Part shown: positions 10,697 through 19,772 of the stretch, one piece after another
How the letters are laid out: each line of letters starts with the position of its first letter
Numbering within the stretch: the stretch's first letter is position 1
NCBI RefSeq assembly: GCF_007828955.1
Contig: NZ_VIVR01000001.1
Span: 1,302,001-1,366,000 of the forward strand
Length of the DNA stretch: 64,000 bases
Reading direction: 5' to 3'
Source: Kitasatospora atroaurantiaca
Lineage (GTDB): Bacteria; Actinomycetota; Actinomycetes; Streptomycetales; Streptomycetaceae
The notes under the pieces: model-generated
Database searches by the model: none
Told to the model about the DNA's origin: nothing
Seen by the model: only the letters and a program-made list of their open reading frames with translations
Translations under genes and position numbers: made by a program

Positions 10697-10948
10697 ATGG
10701 CGAAGTACAGATCGCGTGTGCGCGTGTTGTCGACAGAGGACGTGGAGATCACCACGCGGCATGGTGAGCACGCTGAGGGCGATTTCGATGGGTCCGCGCA
10801 GGCGTATGCCGAGTTCCTGGCCGACATGGCCGTGAGGCAGGGCAGGGACGATCCGGGACCGATGCGCCCTGCGCATGTTGTCGTTGATGTCTGGGAGGCG
10901 GACGGGTCGGAGAGCGCCGCTGCGGGGCACGCTGAGTGGCCGCCGTAG
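10697..10948 (+). CDS. Small hypothetical protein, paralogue of 9793-10041
   Basis: 83 residues from ATG 10697 (MAKYRSRVRVLSTEDVEI), containing FDGSAQAYAEFLADMA, GRDDPGPMRPAHVVVDVWEADG and a GHAEWPP end. It is a clear tandem paralogue of the gene at 9793. An upstream GGAGGACGAG is a plausible ribosome binding site. The function is unknown. Retention of two copies within 1 kb, with two other tiny genes between, is unusual. Confidence 0.65.
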   Translation: MAKYRSRVRVLSTEDVEITTRHGEHAEGDFDGSAQAYAEFLADMAVRQGRDDPGPMRPAHVVVDVWEADGSESAAAGHAEWPP

Positions 10949-11135
10949 CTCGACGAGTTCCCCGACCGGGTGAGCGCGCCACCGCGCAAACCCAAGGAGG
11001 ACGCCCCGTGGGGCGAGCAGCTCGCCTGGCGTTGATGGGGCTCGTTGAAAAATCCCCACCCCATGCTCAGGGATGATCAGACCTGCTCGCCTGGATTCCC
11101 CACCCTCCCCACGCCACTTCCTCTCGCCTTCCATC

Positions 11136-11191
11136 GCTGCCGTGCTGCCGTGCTGCCGTGCTGCCGTGCTGCCGTGCTGCCGTGCTGCCGG
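11136..11191. repeat. 8-bp tandem repeat, six perfect units plus one variant
   Basis: The unit GCTGCCGT is repeated head to tail six times from 11136 to 11183, followed by GCTGCCGG. It lies about 195 bp upstream of the YCII start, in the probable leader of the sigma-factor operon. The unit length is not a multiple of three and no real gene covers it. Confidence 0.9.
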
Positions 11192-11385
11192 GTCCAACGG
11201 TGCGGCCGGCCCCGAGGTCGCGGAGCTTCGGGCTGCGATCGAGGACGTGTTCGCACTGGCGTGGGACGAAGGCGTCTGTCGGAAAGAAGATGGTCCATGT
11301 TCGTCTGCCGTGTCGATCTGCGGCTGCGCTGTTCGACCTGGGGTGGAGAGGGCCGAGAGGCGACCCCCGATCAAGGAGACGGAAG

Positions 11386-11805
11386 ATGGCGAAGTACATG
11401 CTGATCATGCGAGGCACGGACGAGTCCGTCGCGAAGATGATGGAGACGCCTTTCGAGGAGATGCTCGAGACGGTGGGCCGGTTCAACGAGGAGCTGATCC
11501 GGGCGGGCGTGCTCGTCGCCGCCGAGGGCCTGGACGACCCGTCCCAGGGCGTGGTGGTCGACTTCAGCGGGGAGACCCCGGTGGTCACCGACGGCCCCTA
11601 CGGCGAGACGAAGGAACTGTTCGGCGGCTTCTACGTGATCGACGTCGCGTCAAAGGAGGAAGCGGTCGAGTGGGCCAAGCGACTCCCGGCCTTCCCCGGC
11701 TCGAAGTGCGAGATCCGTCGTGTGCCGGGCATCGAGGAGTTCCCGCAGGACAACGAGTGGATCATCAAGGAGCGCGCGTGGCGCGAGCAGACCGGCCAGA
11801 TCTGA
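11386..11805 (+). CDS. YCII/DGPF-domain protein, partner of an ECF42 sigma factor
   Basis: 139 residues from ATG 11386, preceded by AAGGAGAC at a good distance. The protein opens MAKYMLIMRGTDE and has the family signature VTDGPYGETKE (DGPF-like) at the middle, then GGFYVIDVASKEEAVEW and a RRVPGIEEF end. This fits the YCII-related, DGPF-type family. These proteins are regularly encoded beside ECF42 sigma factors, and the sigma gene here overlaps the last 28 nt. The pairing suggests the DGPF protein works with or is controlled by the sigma factor; its biochemical role is not established. Confidence 0.9.
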   Translation: MAKYMLIMRGTDESVAKMMETPFEEMLETVGRFNEELIRAGVLVAAEGLDDPSQGVVVDFSGETPVVTDGPYGETKELFGGFYVIDVASKEEAVEWAKRLPAFPGSKCEIRRVPGIEEFPQDNEWIIKERAWREQTGQI

Positions 11806-13109
11806 CGCCCGCGGCCGCCGGCGGCCCGCCGAGCGCCGAGTCGGCGCGGCGGGCCGTCGAGGCGGTCTGGCGGGCCGAGTCGGCACGGATCGTCGGTGCG
11901 CTGGCCCGCTATACCGGGGACTTCGCGCTCGCTGAGGATGTCGCGCAGGAGGCGCTGGCGGAGGCACTGGTCACCTGGTCGCGCGACGGTGCGCCGACCA
12001 GCCCGGTGGGCTGGCTGCTGGCGACCGCGCGGCGGCGGGCCATCGACGCCTTCCGTCGCAAGTCGGCACTCGACGAGCGGTACGCCATACTGGCGGGCCA
12101 GCTGGTCGAGGGCGAGTTCAGCTCGGGCGCGGTGGCCGCGCCCGGCCGGCCGGACGACCTGCCGTGGGATCCCGACCGGGTCGACGACGATGTCCTCGCG
12201 CTGATGTTCACGTCCTGCCATCCGGTGCTCGCGCCTGAGGCTCGGGTGGCGCTCACGCTGCGCGTGGTGGGCGGCCTGTCCAGTGAGGAGATCGCCCGGG
12301 CGTTCCTCGTGCCAGTGCCGACCGTCCAGGCCCGGATCACCCGGGCGAAGAAGACGCTTGCCGCGGCGCACGTGCCGTTCGAGCTGCCGCCGTCCGAGGA
12401 GCGGCCAGGACGGCTCGGCGGGGTCCTGAGCGTTCTGTACGTGATCTTCACGGAGGGCTCGACGGCGACGACCGGCGACCGGCTGCTGCGCCCTGATCTC
12501 GCGTACGAGGCTCTTCGGTTGGCCCGGATGCTGTCCGCCCTGCTGTCCGGTGAGCCGGAGGTGTACGGGCTGCTCGCGCTGTTCGAGCTCACCGCCGCGC
12601 GCTTTCCGGCACGTACCGGGCCCGATGGGGAGGCGGTGCTCCTGGAGGATCAGGACCGGCGCCTGTGGGACCGGTCGGCGATTCGTCGTGGTCTGGCGGC
12701 GCTCGGCCGGGCCTCGGCCGTCGGGCGGGGCCTTGGACCGTACGGCCTGCAGGCTGCAATCGCCGCCTGCCACGCGACGGCGCCCTCGGTGCAGGAGACC
12801 GACTGGGAGCGTGTCGTGCTCCTGTATGAGGCGCTCGGCCGCGTGGCTCCCTCCCCCGTCGTCGAGCTCAACCGGGCCGTGGCCGTCGCGATGGCGAGCG
12901 GACCGCAACAGGCGCTGTCCATGGTCGACAAACTGGTCGCCTCCGGCCGCCTGTCGGGGTCGTACCTGCTCCCGAGCGTGCGCGGCGAACTGCTGGTCCG
13001 GCTCGGCCGGACCGCCGAGGCCCGGGCCGAGCTGGAGCTCGCCGCCCGGCTGTGCCGCAACGTCCGTGAGCGGTCCGTGCTGCTGCGCAAGGCGGCTGTG
13101 TTGGAGTGA
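11778..13109 (+). CDS. ECF42-type RNA polymerase sigma factor with C-terminal TPR-like extension
   Basis: 443 residues if GTG 11778 is used; the longer open frame upstream is discounted. Sigma region 2 covers roughly residues 35-100 (YTGDFALAEDVAQEALAEAL, GWLLATARRRAIDAFRR). Region 4 follows (LALMFTSCHPVL, VALTLRVVGGLSSEEIARAF, ARITRAKKTLA). The long C-terminus (EGSTAT, LLALFELTAARFPART, WERVVLLYEALGRVAPSPVVELNRAVAV) is the extension that defines ECF42/DUF6596 proteins, which lack a conventional anti-sigma gene. Overlap with the DGPF gene implies co-translation. The 8-bp repeat upstream may affect transcription. Confidence 0.9.
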   Translation: MARADRPDLTPAAAGGPPSAESARRAVEAVWRAESARIVGALARYTGDFALAEDVAQEALAEALVTWSRDGAPTSPVGWLLATARRRAIDAFRRKSALDERYAILAGQLVEGEFSSGAVAAPGRPDDLPWDPDRVDDDVLALMFTSCHPVLAPEARVALTLRVVGGLSSEEIARAFLVPVPTVQARITRAKKTLAAAHVPFELPPSEERPGRLGGVLSVLYVIFTEGSTATTGDRLLRPDLAYEALRLARMLSALLSGEPEVYGLLALFELTAARFPARTGPDGEAVLLEDQDRRLWDRSAIRRGLAALGRASAVGRGLGPYGLQAAIAACHATAPSVQETDWERVVLLYEALGRVAPSPVVELNRAVAVAMASGPQQALSMVDKLVASGRLSGSYLLPSVRGELLVRLGRTAEARAELELAARLCRNVRERSVLLRKAAVLE

Positions 13110-13365
13110 TGTCCACCCGCCTAGTGCAGCCGTCTCGCCTGCACCTCGGTCGGCCGGTCGATCAACAGTGCGATGGTGGCCGATTGGGAGCCGGCCATCG
13201 GCCCGCTGTAGTCGGGTGTGGCCTGGGCGGAGGCCCACCCCGCCCGGGTCGGCTACCCGGACCGCGCCGCTCGGCCACCAGAGCGCCGCCCGCGCCATCC
13301 CACCAGGCGTGGCCTCCTCGCCATCCCCTGAGCGGACGGCGAGGCAGACGTCCGGCGTCCTGGAG

Positions 13366-14598
13366 TCAGCGTTCCCAGGCGGTGGTGAGGGCGGCGACCG
13401 GGTCGGTTTCGGCCGGGGCGCAAGGCCACCAATCGCCGTTCTCGTGCCGGTACGGGTACCAGCGGCCGTCCGGGCCGAGGCGGAGTTGGAGGCCGGTGTC
13501 GCCGAGGGTGAGGCGGTTGCGCCAGGCCCGCAGCGGTGTTGAGCCTTTCTCGGGGGCCATGTCCGCCAGCGCCTCGGCCACCGCCGTGCGGGCCGAGGCC
13601 ATGACGGCCGGGTCGGCGGGGCCGGGTTCCTCGGCGACGGCCATCCCGACCGCGCCGCCGTGGCGCCAGGCTCGGGTGAGCCGGGCAAGCTCCATGGGGC
13701 GCAGTCCGGTACCGGCCTGCAGTGCGTGGAACCATCCGGGGTCGCGTTGGGTGGCGGTGAGGCGTACCGCGTCCTGGCGCTGGGCCAGCGCCAGCCAGGA
13801 GTGGTCTCCGGTGAGGAGCCTTCGGGCGCGGGCGGCTGTGTCGGCGGAGAGGCGTTCGAGATCGGCGCGGGTGAGCCCGGAGTCGGCGGGGGGATCGACC
13901 GGCAGCCGGGGTTCCACAGGTCTCGCCGCGGACCGGACCTCGGGGAGGCGCGGCCCCGGCAGGCTGGGCGGCGCCTCCGCCCAGCGCGCGTACGCGGCAG
14001 CGGCCGGGACCCCGGCCGGGACCTGCTGAGCGGTCGGCAGCTCGCTCGCCCGCCGCTCCCGAAGTGCGGCGAAGACCTGCTCGCGGTCGCGTCCGCGCAG
14101 GGCGAAGAGCACGAAGGGATCGTCGTCGATACGCGCGGCGATCGCGTAGCACAGCGCGGCGGCGTGCTTGCACGGGTAACCCCAGTCGGGGCAGGAGCAC
14201 TCGGGGTCGAGCTCGGCGGACCCGGGCAGCAGGGGGACGCCCGCGCTGCGCGCGTCCTCGACGAGCTCCACGGGCATCTCGCCGTCCAGCAGCGCGGCCA
14301 CATGCCCGGCCCGCGCGGCGATCGCGGCGAGCAGGGTGTCCCACTGACCGTCCGTCAGTACGGGAACGTGCACGGAAGAGCGGTACGGCTTGGGACGGCT
14401 GCCCTGCACCGGGGCCTTCATCTGCCCGGGTGCGACCACGACCGCGCCGACCATGCCCTTGCGGGCGTAGGTGCGGCCTCGGGCCAGGCGGCCGGAGTCC
14501 AAGGTGGAGTCCTCCAGCGCGGTCACCCACGCCTGGCCCCACCAGGTGGCCGCGAACGCGCGGGCGCCGCGGGTGGGTGCTCGGCGGGCCGACGTCAT
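13366..14598 (-). CDS. SWIM zinc-finger protein
   Basis: 410 residues from ATG 14598. The N-terminal half has WWGQAWVTALE and RGRTYARKGMVG, typical of this family. The SWIM finger CSCPDWGYPCKHAAAL lies near residues 132-147 (CxC...CxH), a zinc-binding module used for DNA or protein contacts. The C-terminal half is helical and ends with PVAALTTAWER. The start codon overlaps the stop of the SNF2 helicase by 4 nt (ATGA), so the two are translationally coupled and probably act together on DNA. Confidence 0.9.
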   Translation of the reverse strand: MTSARRAPTRGARAFAATWWGQAWVTALEDSTLDSGRLARGRTYARKGMVGAVVVAPGQMKAPVQGSRPKPYRSSVHVPVLTDGQWDTLLAAIAARAGHVAALLDGEMPVELVEDARSAGVPLLPGSAELDPECSCPDWGYPCKHAAALCYAIAARIDDDPFVLFALRGRDREQVFAALRERRASELPTAQQVPAGVPAAAAYARWAEAPPSLPGPRLPEVRSAARPVEPRLPVDPPADSGLTRADLERLSADTAARARRLLTGDHSWLALAQRQDAVRLTATQRDPGWFHALQAGTGLRPMELARLTRAWRHGGAVGMAVAEEPGPADPAVMASARTAVAEALADMAPEKGSTPLRAWRNRLTLGDTGLQLRLGPDGRWYPYRHENGDWWPCAPAETDPVAALTTAWER

Positions 14599-17471
14599 GG
14601 CTGCCTCCTCAAGGTCACCAGTTCGGCCAGGTCATCGTCGCCGAGCTCGGTCAGCGCCACCTCGTCGGAGCCGACCACGGCCTCGGCCAGAGCGCGCTTG
14701 CCCTCCAGCAGCCGGGCCACCTTGTCCTCCACGGTGCCCTCGGCAACCAGCTTGTGGACCTGCACCGGACGGTCCTGTCCGATCCGGTAGGCGCGGTCGG
14801 TGGCCTGGTCCTCGACCGCCGGGTTCCACCAGCGGTCGTAGTGCACCACATGGGTCGCGCGGGTGAGGTTGAGCCCGGTACCGGCCGCCTTGAGCGACAG
14901 CAGGAAGACCGGGTTCTCGCCGGCCTGGAACGCGGCCACCATCTCCTCGCGCCGGGCCACCGGGGTACCGCCGTGCAGGTACAGCGGCGTCATCCCGCGG
15001 TCCGTCAGGTGGCGTTCGATCAGCATCGCCATCTGCGTGTACTGGGTGAAGACCAGTACCGACTCGCCCTCGGCGAGGATCGTGTCGAGCAGTTCGTCGA
15101 GGATGTCCAGCTTGCCGGAGCGCCCGTTGAGCGGTCCGGCCTGGCGCAGGTACTGCGCGGGATGGTTGCAGATCTGCTTTAGTCCGGTGAGCAGCTTGAG
15201 CACCAGGCCGCGGCGCGCGATGCCTTCGCTCTCGCGGATGCGCTCCATGGTCTCGCGCACCATGGCCTCGTACAGCGAGGCCTGTTCGGTGCTGAGCTGG
15301 ACGATCCGCTCGGTCTCGGTCTTCGCCGGCAGCTCGGGGGCGATGCCGGGGTCGGTCTTCTTGCGGCGCAGCAGGAAGGGCCGCACCAGGCGGGAGAGCC
15401 GCTCAGCTGCTCCTGCGTCCTCGCCGGACTCCACCGGCCGTGCGTGGCGTTCGCGGAAAGCCGGCAGCGAGCCGAGCAGCCCCGGCGTGGTCCAGTCCAG
15501 CAGCGCCCACAGCTCGGAGAGGTTGTTCTCGACCGGGGTACCGGTGAGCGCGACGCGGGCTCTGGTCGGCAGGGCGCGCAGTTGGCGGGCGGTGGTGCTG
15601 TAGGGGTTCTTGACGTGCTGGGCCTCGTCGGCGGCGACCAGGGACCAGTCGGCCGCGGCCAGCCGTTCCCGGTCCCGGCGCAGCACCCCGTACGTCACCA
15701 GCACGATCTCGCCGCCGGCCAGGTCCTCCAGGTGCCGTCCGCCGCCGTAGTACCGGCGCACGGGGGTGCCGGGTGCGAACTTCTCGGCCTCGCGTTGCCA
15801 GTTGCCGAGCAGGGAGGCCGGGCAGACCACCAGGGTAGGTCCGGCCGTCCCCGGGTCGGCCTGGCGGTGCAGGTGCAGGGCGAGGAGGGTGATGGTCTTG
15901 CCGAGCCCCATGTCATCGGCGAGGCAGCCGCCCAGCCCGATCTCGCACATCTGCGCAAGCCAGGCCAGACCCCGGCGCTGGTAGTCGCGCAACGTGGCCC
16001 TGAGTGCGGGTGGCTGCGCGACCGGCGCCCTGGACTCGGGGTCGCGGATTCGGGCCACCAGCTCGCCCAGCGCGCCGACCGCCGCGCAGGGAACGGGCTC
16101 GCCCTCGTGCTCGACTTCCCCGGTCAGGGCGGCGGTGAGCGCATCCATCGGGCTGAGCGGTTCCATCCGCCGGCGCTTCGCGCGGGCCACCAGGCGCGGA
16201 TCGGCGACCACCCACTGGTCGCGCAGCCGGATCAGCGGACGGCGCGCCTCGGCCAGGGCGTCCATCTCGGCCTCGGTCAACTCCTCGCCACCCAGCGAGA
16301 TCTGCCAGCTGAACTCGAGCAGCGAGTCCGCGTCGAGCAGACCGCCGACCGTGCTGCCCGGGGCGGTGTGCTGCCCGATCACCGCCTGCGCGGTGAGTGC
16401 CTTCACCAGCTCGCGCGGCCAGTGCACGGCGATGCCGACCGCGCCCAGCGTGTCGGTGGCATCGCCCAGCAGCTCAAGCGCCTCGTCGTCGGTCAACCGC
16501 AACTGGTCGGGAGCGGCGTCCCGGAGCAGCCGGCCCAGCGGCTCCCAGGCGCGGGCGCCGCGCCGCAGCGCCAGCAGCATCTCGGTCTCGGCGCGCGGGC
16601 CGAGCAGCCGCTGGGCCGCCGAAGGATCGGCCCATGCCTGGCCCGCTTCGACCACCAGGGCGGGGTCCTGTGCGGTGTGGAGCTGGAGCACGGCACGGAA
16701 CTGCTTTCGGCGGCCCTCGGGTGGGTCCACCCGGAGCGACACAGAGACATCGGCGGCGAGCGAGGCCTCCAGCTCCTCGGCCCAGGAGCGCAGTTGGGGC
16801 AGCGGGCGGACTTCCCGCCAGACATAGGGGAGTTCACCGACCGCGAGCGGCGCGGCAGGCGTGCGGGCCAGCGTGTCGGCCACCGCGTCGCAGAATGCCC
16901 GCAGCATCGGGGCCGGCTCGGCGATGCGCAGCGGCGCGGGCCCCGGCTGCGGCAGACAGTGGGCGTGCGGGGGGAAGGATGCGACCAACTCGTCTAGGGC
17001 CCGGCGGTGCCCGGCCTCATACGGTCCGGCCCGCCACGTGTCGTACCCCTCGGAGCTGAGCCCCGGATAGAGGCGGCCATCGCCGAGCAGTGCCAGGGCG
17101 AAACGCGCGGCGCCCGCCCACGCGCCGACGGAGGGGTGACGGTGACCGGGGTCGGCGGTCAGCAGCGCGGGCAGCGCCACGGCGACCTCGACCGCGAAGC
17201 CCGGGACGGCACGGCGGCGCACCGAACGCCCATGCGGCAGTACCAGCTCGACCGAGCGTGCGTCGACGCCGACCGCGGGCCGCGACGCCGCAGCGGCCTG
17301 GGCGCCGGCGGGCCGCCACAGGAACAACCGTCCATGACGGGCCACTTCCTCGGGCAGGAAGACGGCGGCCCAACCACCATCGAACAGCCCTGTAGTCCAC
17401 GAGACAGCCTCCGGAGGTGCCAGCGGCGGCAGGGCTCGTTGCCTCGGCACCTTGACTGTCACTCGGGCCAT
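14595..17471 (-). CDS. SNF2-family DNA helicase/translocase
   Basis: 958 residues from the ATG at 17469-17471 (MARVTVKVPRQRAL). The 117-codon upstream extension of the open frame lacks coding character. The N-terminal half is the bacterial SNF2-associated region. The motor has LRDYQRRGLAWL, DDMGLGKT (Walker A, about 517-524), DEAQH (about 613), LTGTPVENN, FLLRRKK, then the C-terminal lobe with VFTQYTQM, LSLKAAGTGLNL, HYDRWWNPAVEDQA and DRAYRIGQ. It overlaps the SWIM gene by 4 nt. SNF2-SWIM pairs are common in actinobacteria, and a DNA-repair or chromosome-maintenance role is inferred. Confidence 0.93.
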   Translation of the reverse strand: MARVTVKVPRQRALPPLAPPEAVSWTTGLFDGGWAAVFLPEEVARHGRLFLWRPAGAQAAAASRPAVGVDARSVELVLPHGRSVRRRAVPGFAVEVAVALPALLTADPGHRHPSVGAWAGAARFALALLGDGRLYPGLSSEGYDTWRAGPYEAGHRRALDELVASFPPHAHCLPQPGPAPLRIAEPAPMLRAFCDAVADTLARTPAAPLAVGELPYVWREVRPLPQLRSWAEELEASLAADVSVSLRVDPPEGRRKQFRAVLQLHTAQDPALVVEAGQAWADPSAAQRLLGPRAETEMLLALRRGARAWEPLGRLLRDAAPDQLRLTDDEALELLGDATDTLGAVGIAVHWPRELVKALTAQAVIGQHTAPGSTVGGLLDADSLLEFSWQISLGGEELTEAEMDALAEARRPLIRLRDQWVVADPRLVARAKRRRMEPLSPMDALTAALTGEVEHEGEPVPCAAVGALGELVARIRDPESRAPVAQPPALRATLRDYQRRGLAWLAQMCEIGLGGCLADDMGLGKTITLLALHLHRQADPGTAGPTLVVCPASLLGNWQREAEKFAPGTPVRRYYGGGRHLEDLAGGEIVLVTYGVLRRDRERLAAADWSLVAADEAQHVKNPYSTTARQLRALPTRARVALTGTPVENNLSELWALLDWTTPGLLGSLPAFRERHARPVESGEDAGAAERLSRLVRPFLLRRKKTDPGIAPELPAKTETERIVQLSTEQASLYEAMVRETMERIRESEGIARRGLVLKLLTGLKQICNHPAQYLRQAGPLNGRSGKLDILDELLDTILAEGESVLVFTQYTQMAMLIERHLTDRGMTPLYLHGGTPVARREEMVAAFQAGENPVFLLSLKAAGTGLNLTRATHVVHYDRWWNPAVEDQATDRAYRIGQDRPVQVHKLVAEGTVEDKVARLLEGKRALAEAVVGSDEVALTELGDDDLAELVTLRRQP

Positions 17472-17815
17472 ACCGGGCACGTTCCTCCCGCTCTGCGCTA
17501 TGTCCGAACATCCTGACGGCTGAGCCGACGCCATGACAAACCACGCTTGTGGCCCCCTGAACACCGTCGCCTCCCGCCGCGAGCCCTCCTCCCGTGGCTG
17601 ATACAACCGCCGCCAGGAAGTGAGGCCAATTGCCGGGTGGTCAGCGACCCGTCCAGCCCACTCGAACGGGTGAAACCGAGCTGCCCCCATTGCCCGTCGC
17701 CTGCCACGCGGGCACCATGCCTGTAGTGGGACTGTGGCTGGCCGCAACGAGTCCGCTATGGCAGTGCCCGTTGCCCGCGCAGCAGCGGCATGTGCGCATG
17801 GGTCAACACAGCTCG
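17472..17815. other. Intergenic stretch between the SNF2 gene and the recombinase flank repeat
   Basis: No gene is supported. It must carry the SNF2/SWIM promoter, although no clear -35/-10 pair was found. At 17774-17808 there is a roughly 35-50 bp segment (starting CCCGCGCAGCAGCGGC) that recurs at 28788-28840. Confidence 0.5.
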
Positions 17816-17945
17816 GACACACTCTTATCCCACGGTGCTCGGTTTCCGGGCAGCGTGGATCGGCGCCCGTTCCCGGCCTTCGGCCGGGTGCGGGCGTTCG
17901 TCGTTCCGCAGCGTCCTCAGCTCATCGTTTCGTCTGGGCGGGCTG
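17816..17945. repeat. Conserved 3' flank of recombinase copy 2 (partner of 5421-5547)
   Basis: Directly after the recombinase copy 2 stop codon. It matches the flank of copy 1 through blocks such as GTGGATCGGCGCCCGTTCC and GTCCTCAGCTCATCG. The two are in direct orientation about 12.4 kb apart, so homologous or site-specific exchange between them would delete the intervening genes. Confidence 0.7.
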
Positions 17946-19315
17946 TCAGCCGATCAGAATCCTTTCTGCTTGTTCGGTGTCGGCGGTCAGGGTCCTGCCC
18001 ACCGGGTCGTAGGTCAGCGTGAGGGCGCTGGCGCGTAGCTGCTCGACGGCGCCGGAGGCAGAAGCCACCTGGCCGCTGCCCGGCGATGCGGGCGTCGCGT
18101 CCGGGTCGTGGGAGCCAATCGCGAGCCGGAGGAGAAGAGCGGGCAGGTGGGCCAGGACCCGGTCCTCGCGAAGGTAGGCATTGCGTGGTCGGCCTCGATC
18201 GGCGGTGGCACTGGTGTGACCATGCCGGCAGCGGTAGCGGGGGCGCTCATGCGCCCAGTGGGAGTCCATACGCCGACCGCACAGACCGCAACGCAGGATT
18301 CCGGCCAGTTGGTAGGTGCGGCCCGGCGCGGTCTCGCGGGCGGCGCGGATGTGCTGGATGGCGACGAAGTCGGCCTCGGTCACCAGCGCGGGGTGTTCCT
18401 GGTGGCTGGAGATGGCCCAGTCCTCGGGCCTGTTCCAGCGCATGACGTCCCGGGTGCCGAGGGTGGTGTTGTCCGGGTTGATCAGCTCATGGTCGGTGCG
18501 CTGGCGATTCCAGACCTGACGGCCGGCGTAACGGGGGTTTGCCAGCACAGACCGCACCGTGGTCACATTCCACCGCTCGCCGCTCCGGTGAGGGTGCGGT
18601 CGCGATCGGCAGCCGAAGGGCCCGGGATGGCCGTGTCGTTGAGGGCCCTGGCGATCCGGGCGATGCTGTGGCCTCCCAGGCGCTGAATGAAGATCCACCT
18701 CACGATCGGCCCGCACTCCGGGTCGACATCCAGACGCCGGATGCGCACCCCACGCAGAGCCCATGCCCGGTTCGGGTGGGGCCCCGCGTCGACCAGCCGA
18801 TACCCGTACGGTGGCCGTCCCCCCAGATAGCGACCCTGGTCGCGTGCCTGAACCGTCATGGCGGAGCGGACCCGTATCCGAGCGCGAGTGACCTCGCGCT
18901 TGGCGAGGATGCCCAGCAGGACCATCAGTTCCTCGTGGCCGGCGATCGCCGGATCGGCCGCGCCGCCCAGTTCCGGGATCAACACGGCAACCCCGTAGTG
19001 CTCGAACAGCGGGGCTATGACAGTGAACTGGTTGCCGTGGAAGGCGCGTTCGCTGGAGCCGATGACGATGGCGTCGAAACCCCGGTCCGGATCGGTGAGG
19101 GCTGCGAGGAGCGCGGCGGCCTCGGGCCAGCGGGCCCAGGGCAGGGAGCGGCTGTGGCCGACATCGAAGAACTCCGTGACAACCCGGCCGTGGCCGGAGA
19201 CCAGGGACTCGGCGCGTAGCAGCTGCCAGGCACGCGAGGTGGCGGGGTCCTGCTGGTCCTCGGTGGAGACCCGGCCGTAGAACGCGAACCGCAGCCCACT
19301 CAATTCGCGTGTCAT
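17946..19315 (-). pseudogene. Large serine recombinase (copy 2), one-base frameshift in the linker
   Basis: ATG 19315 (MTRELSGLRF) is preferred because coding similarity to copy 1 begins there. The resolvase domain keeps its catalytic serine in YGRVSTEDQQ, followed by SSERAFHGN and EELMVLLGILAKRE. The recombinase domain shows RYLGGRPPYGYR and IARALND. Near 18592 the reading must change frame: DRDRTLTG should continue as PHRSGERWNVTTVRSVLANP, consistent with loss of one A in an AAC codon. The C-terminal part has LRCGLCGRRMDSHW and the same ERILIG end as copy 1. As sequenced it would give a truncated protein unless the frame is restored. Confidence 0.83.
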
Positions 19316-19772
19316 CGCCTGGTCCAACCCGCCGCTCTCGCGGATCCACGAAGCCAGACCGCCTGACGCGCCATCCGAAGTGGCGGGCACATCTCCGCTC
19401 GTTGTAGGGCTGATCGCCACGGCTGGCACCTCCTCCCCTGGGCTTCTCGTTGGACGTCGCACACCCGAGCATGACCACAGCAATGCCACGCTGCGAGGAT
19501 CACCTGGATCTATCAGCATGAAAGGGTGAAATTCGACCAGAAACGCTGCGTGATGGAGTTCTTCGGTCTCACCGTCGGGTGCCACGGCGAACACCGCCCG
19601 AGACGGGTTCCGAGACGTTCTCCTGTCGTCGCATGATCAGACCCAGCCGTCGGGTCAAGGAATGGGCATCGATCGTTCGGGTCGAACCGCTGCGGCATGC
19701 CGACCCGTAGCTGACCCCGCCAGTGCCTGTCTGCCACTCAAGCTACGATGCGGCTTCCACCTGGAGGGGATC

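Noticed and set aside
11136..11191. Possible CRISPR-like array
   Set aside because: Units are 8 bp with no spacers, so it is a simple tandem repeat.
13123..13144. Small hairpin GTGCAG...CTGCAC after the sigma-factor gene
   Set aside because: A 6-bp stem is too weak to call as a terminator in DNA of this composition.
11631..14303. 890-codon minus-strand open frame
   Set aside because: It is antisense to the ECF42 sigma gene and a wrong frame of the SWIM gene; it only reflects high GC third-position bias.
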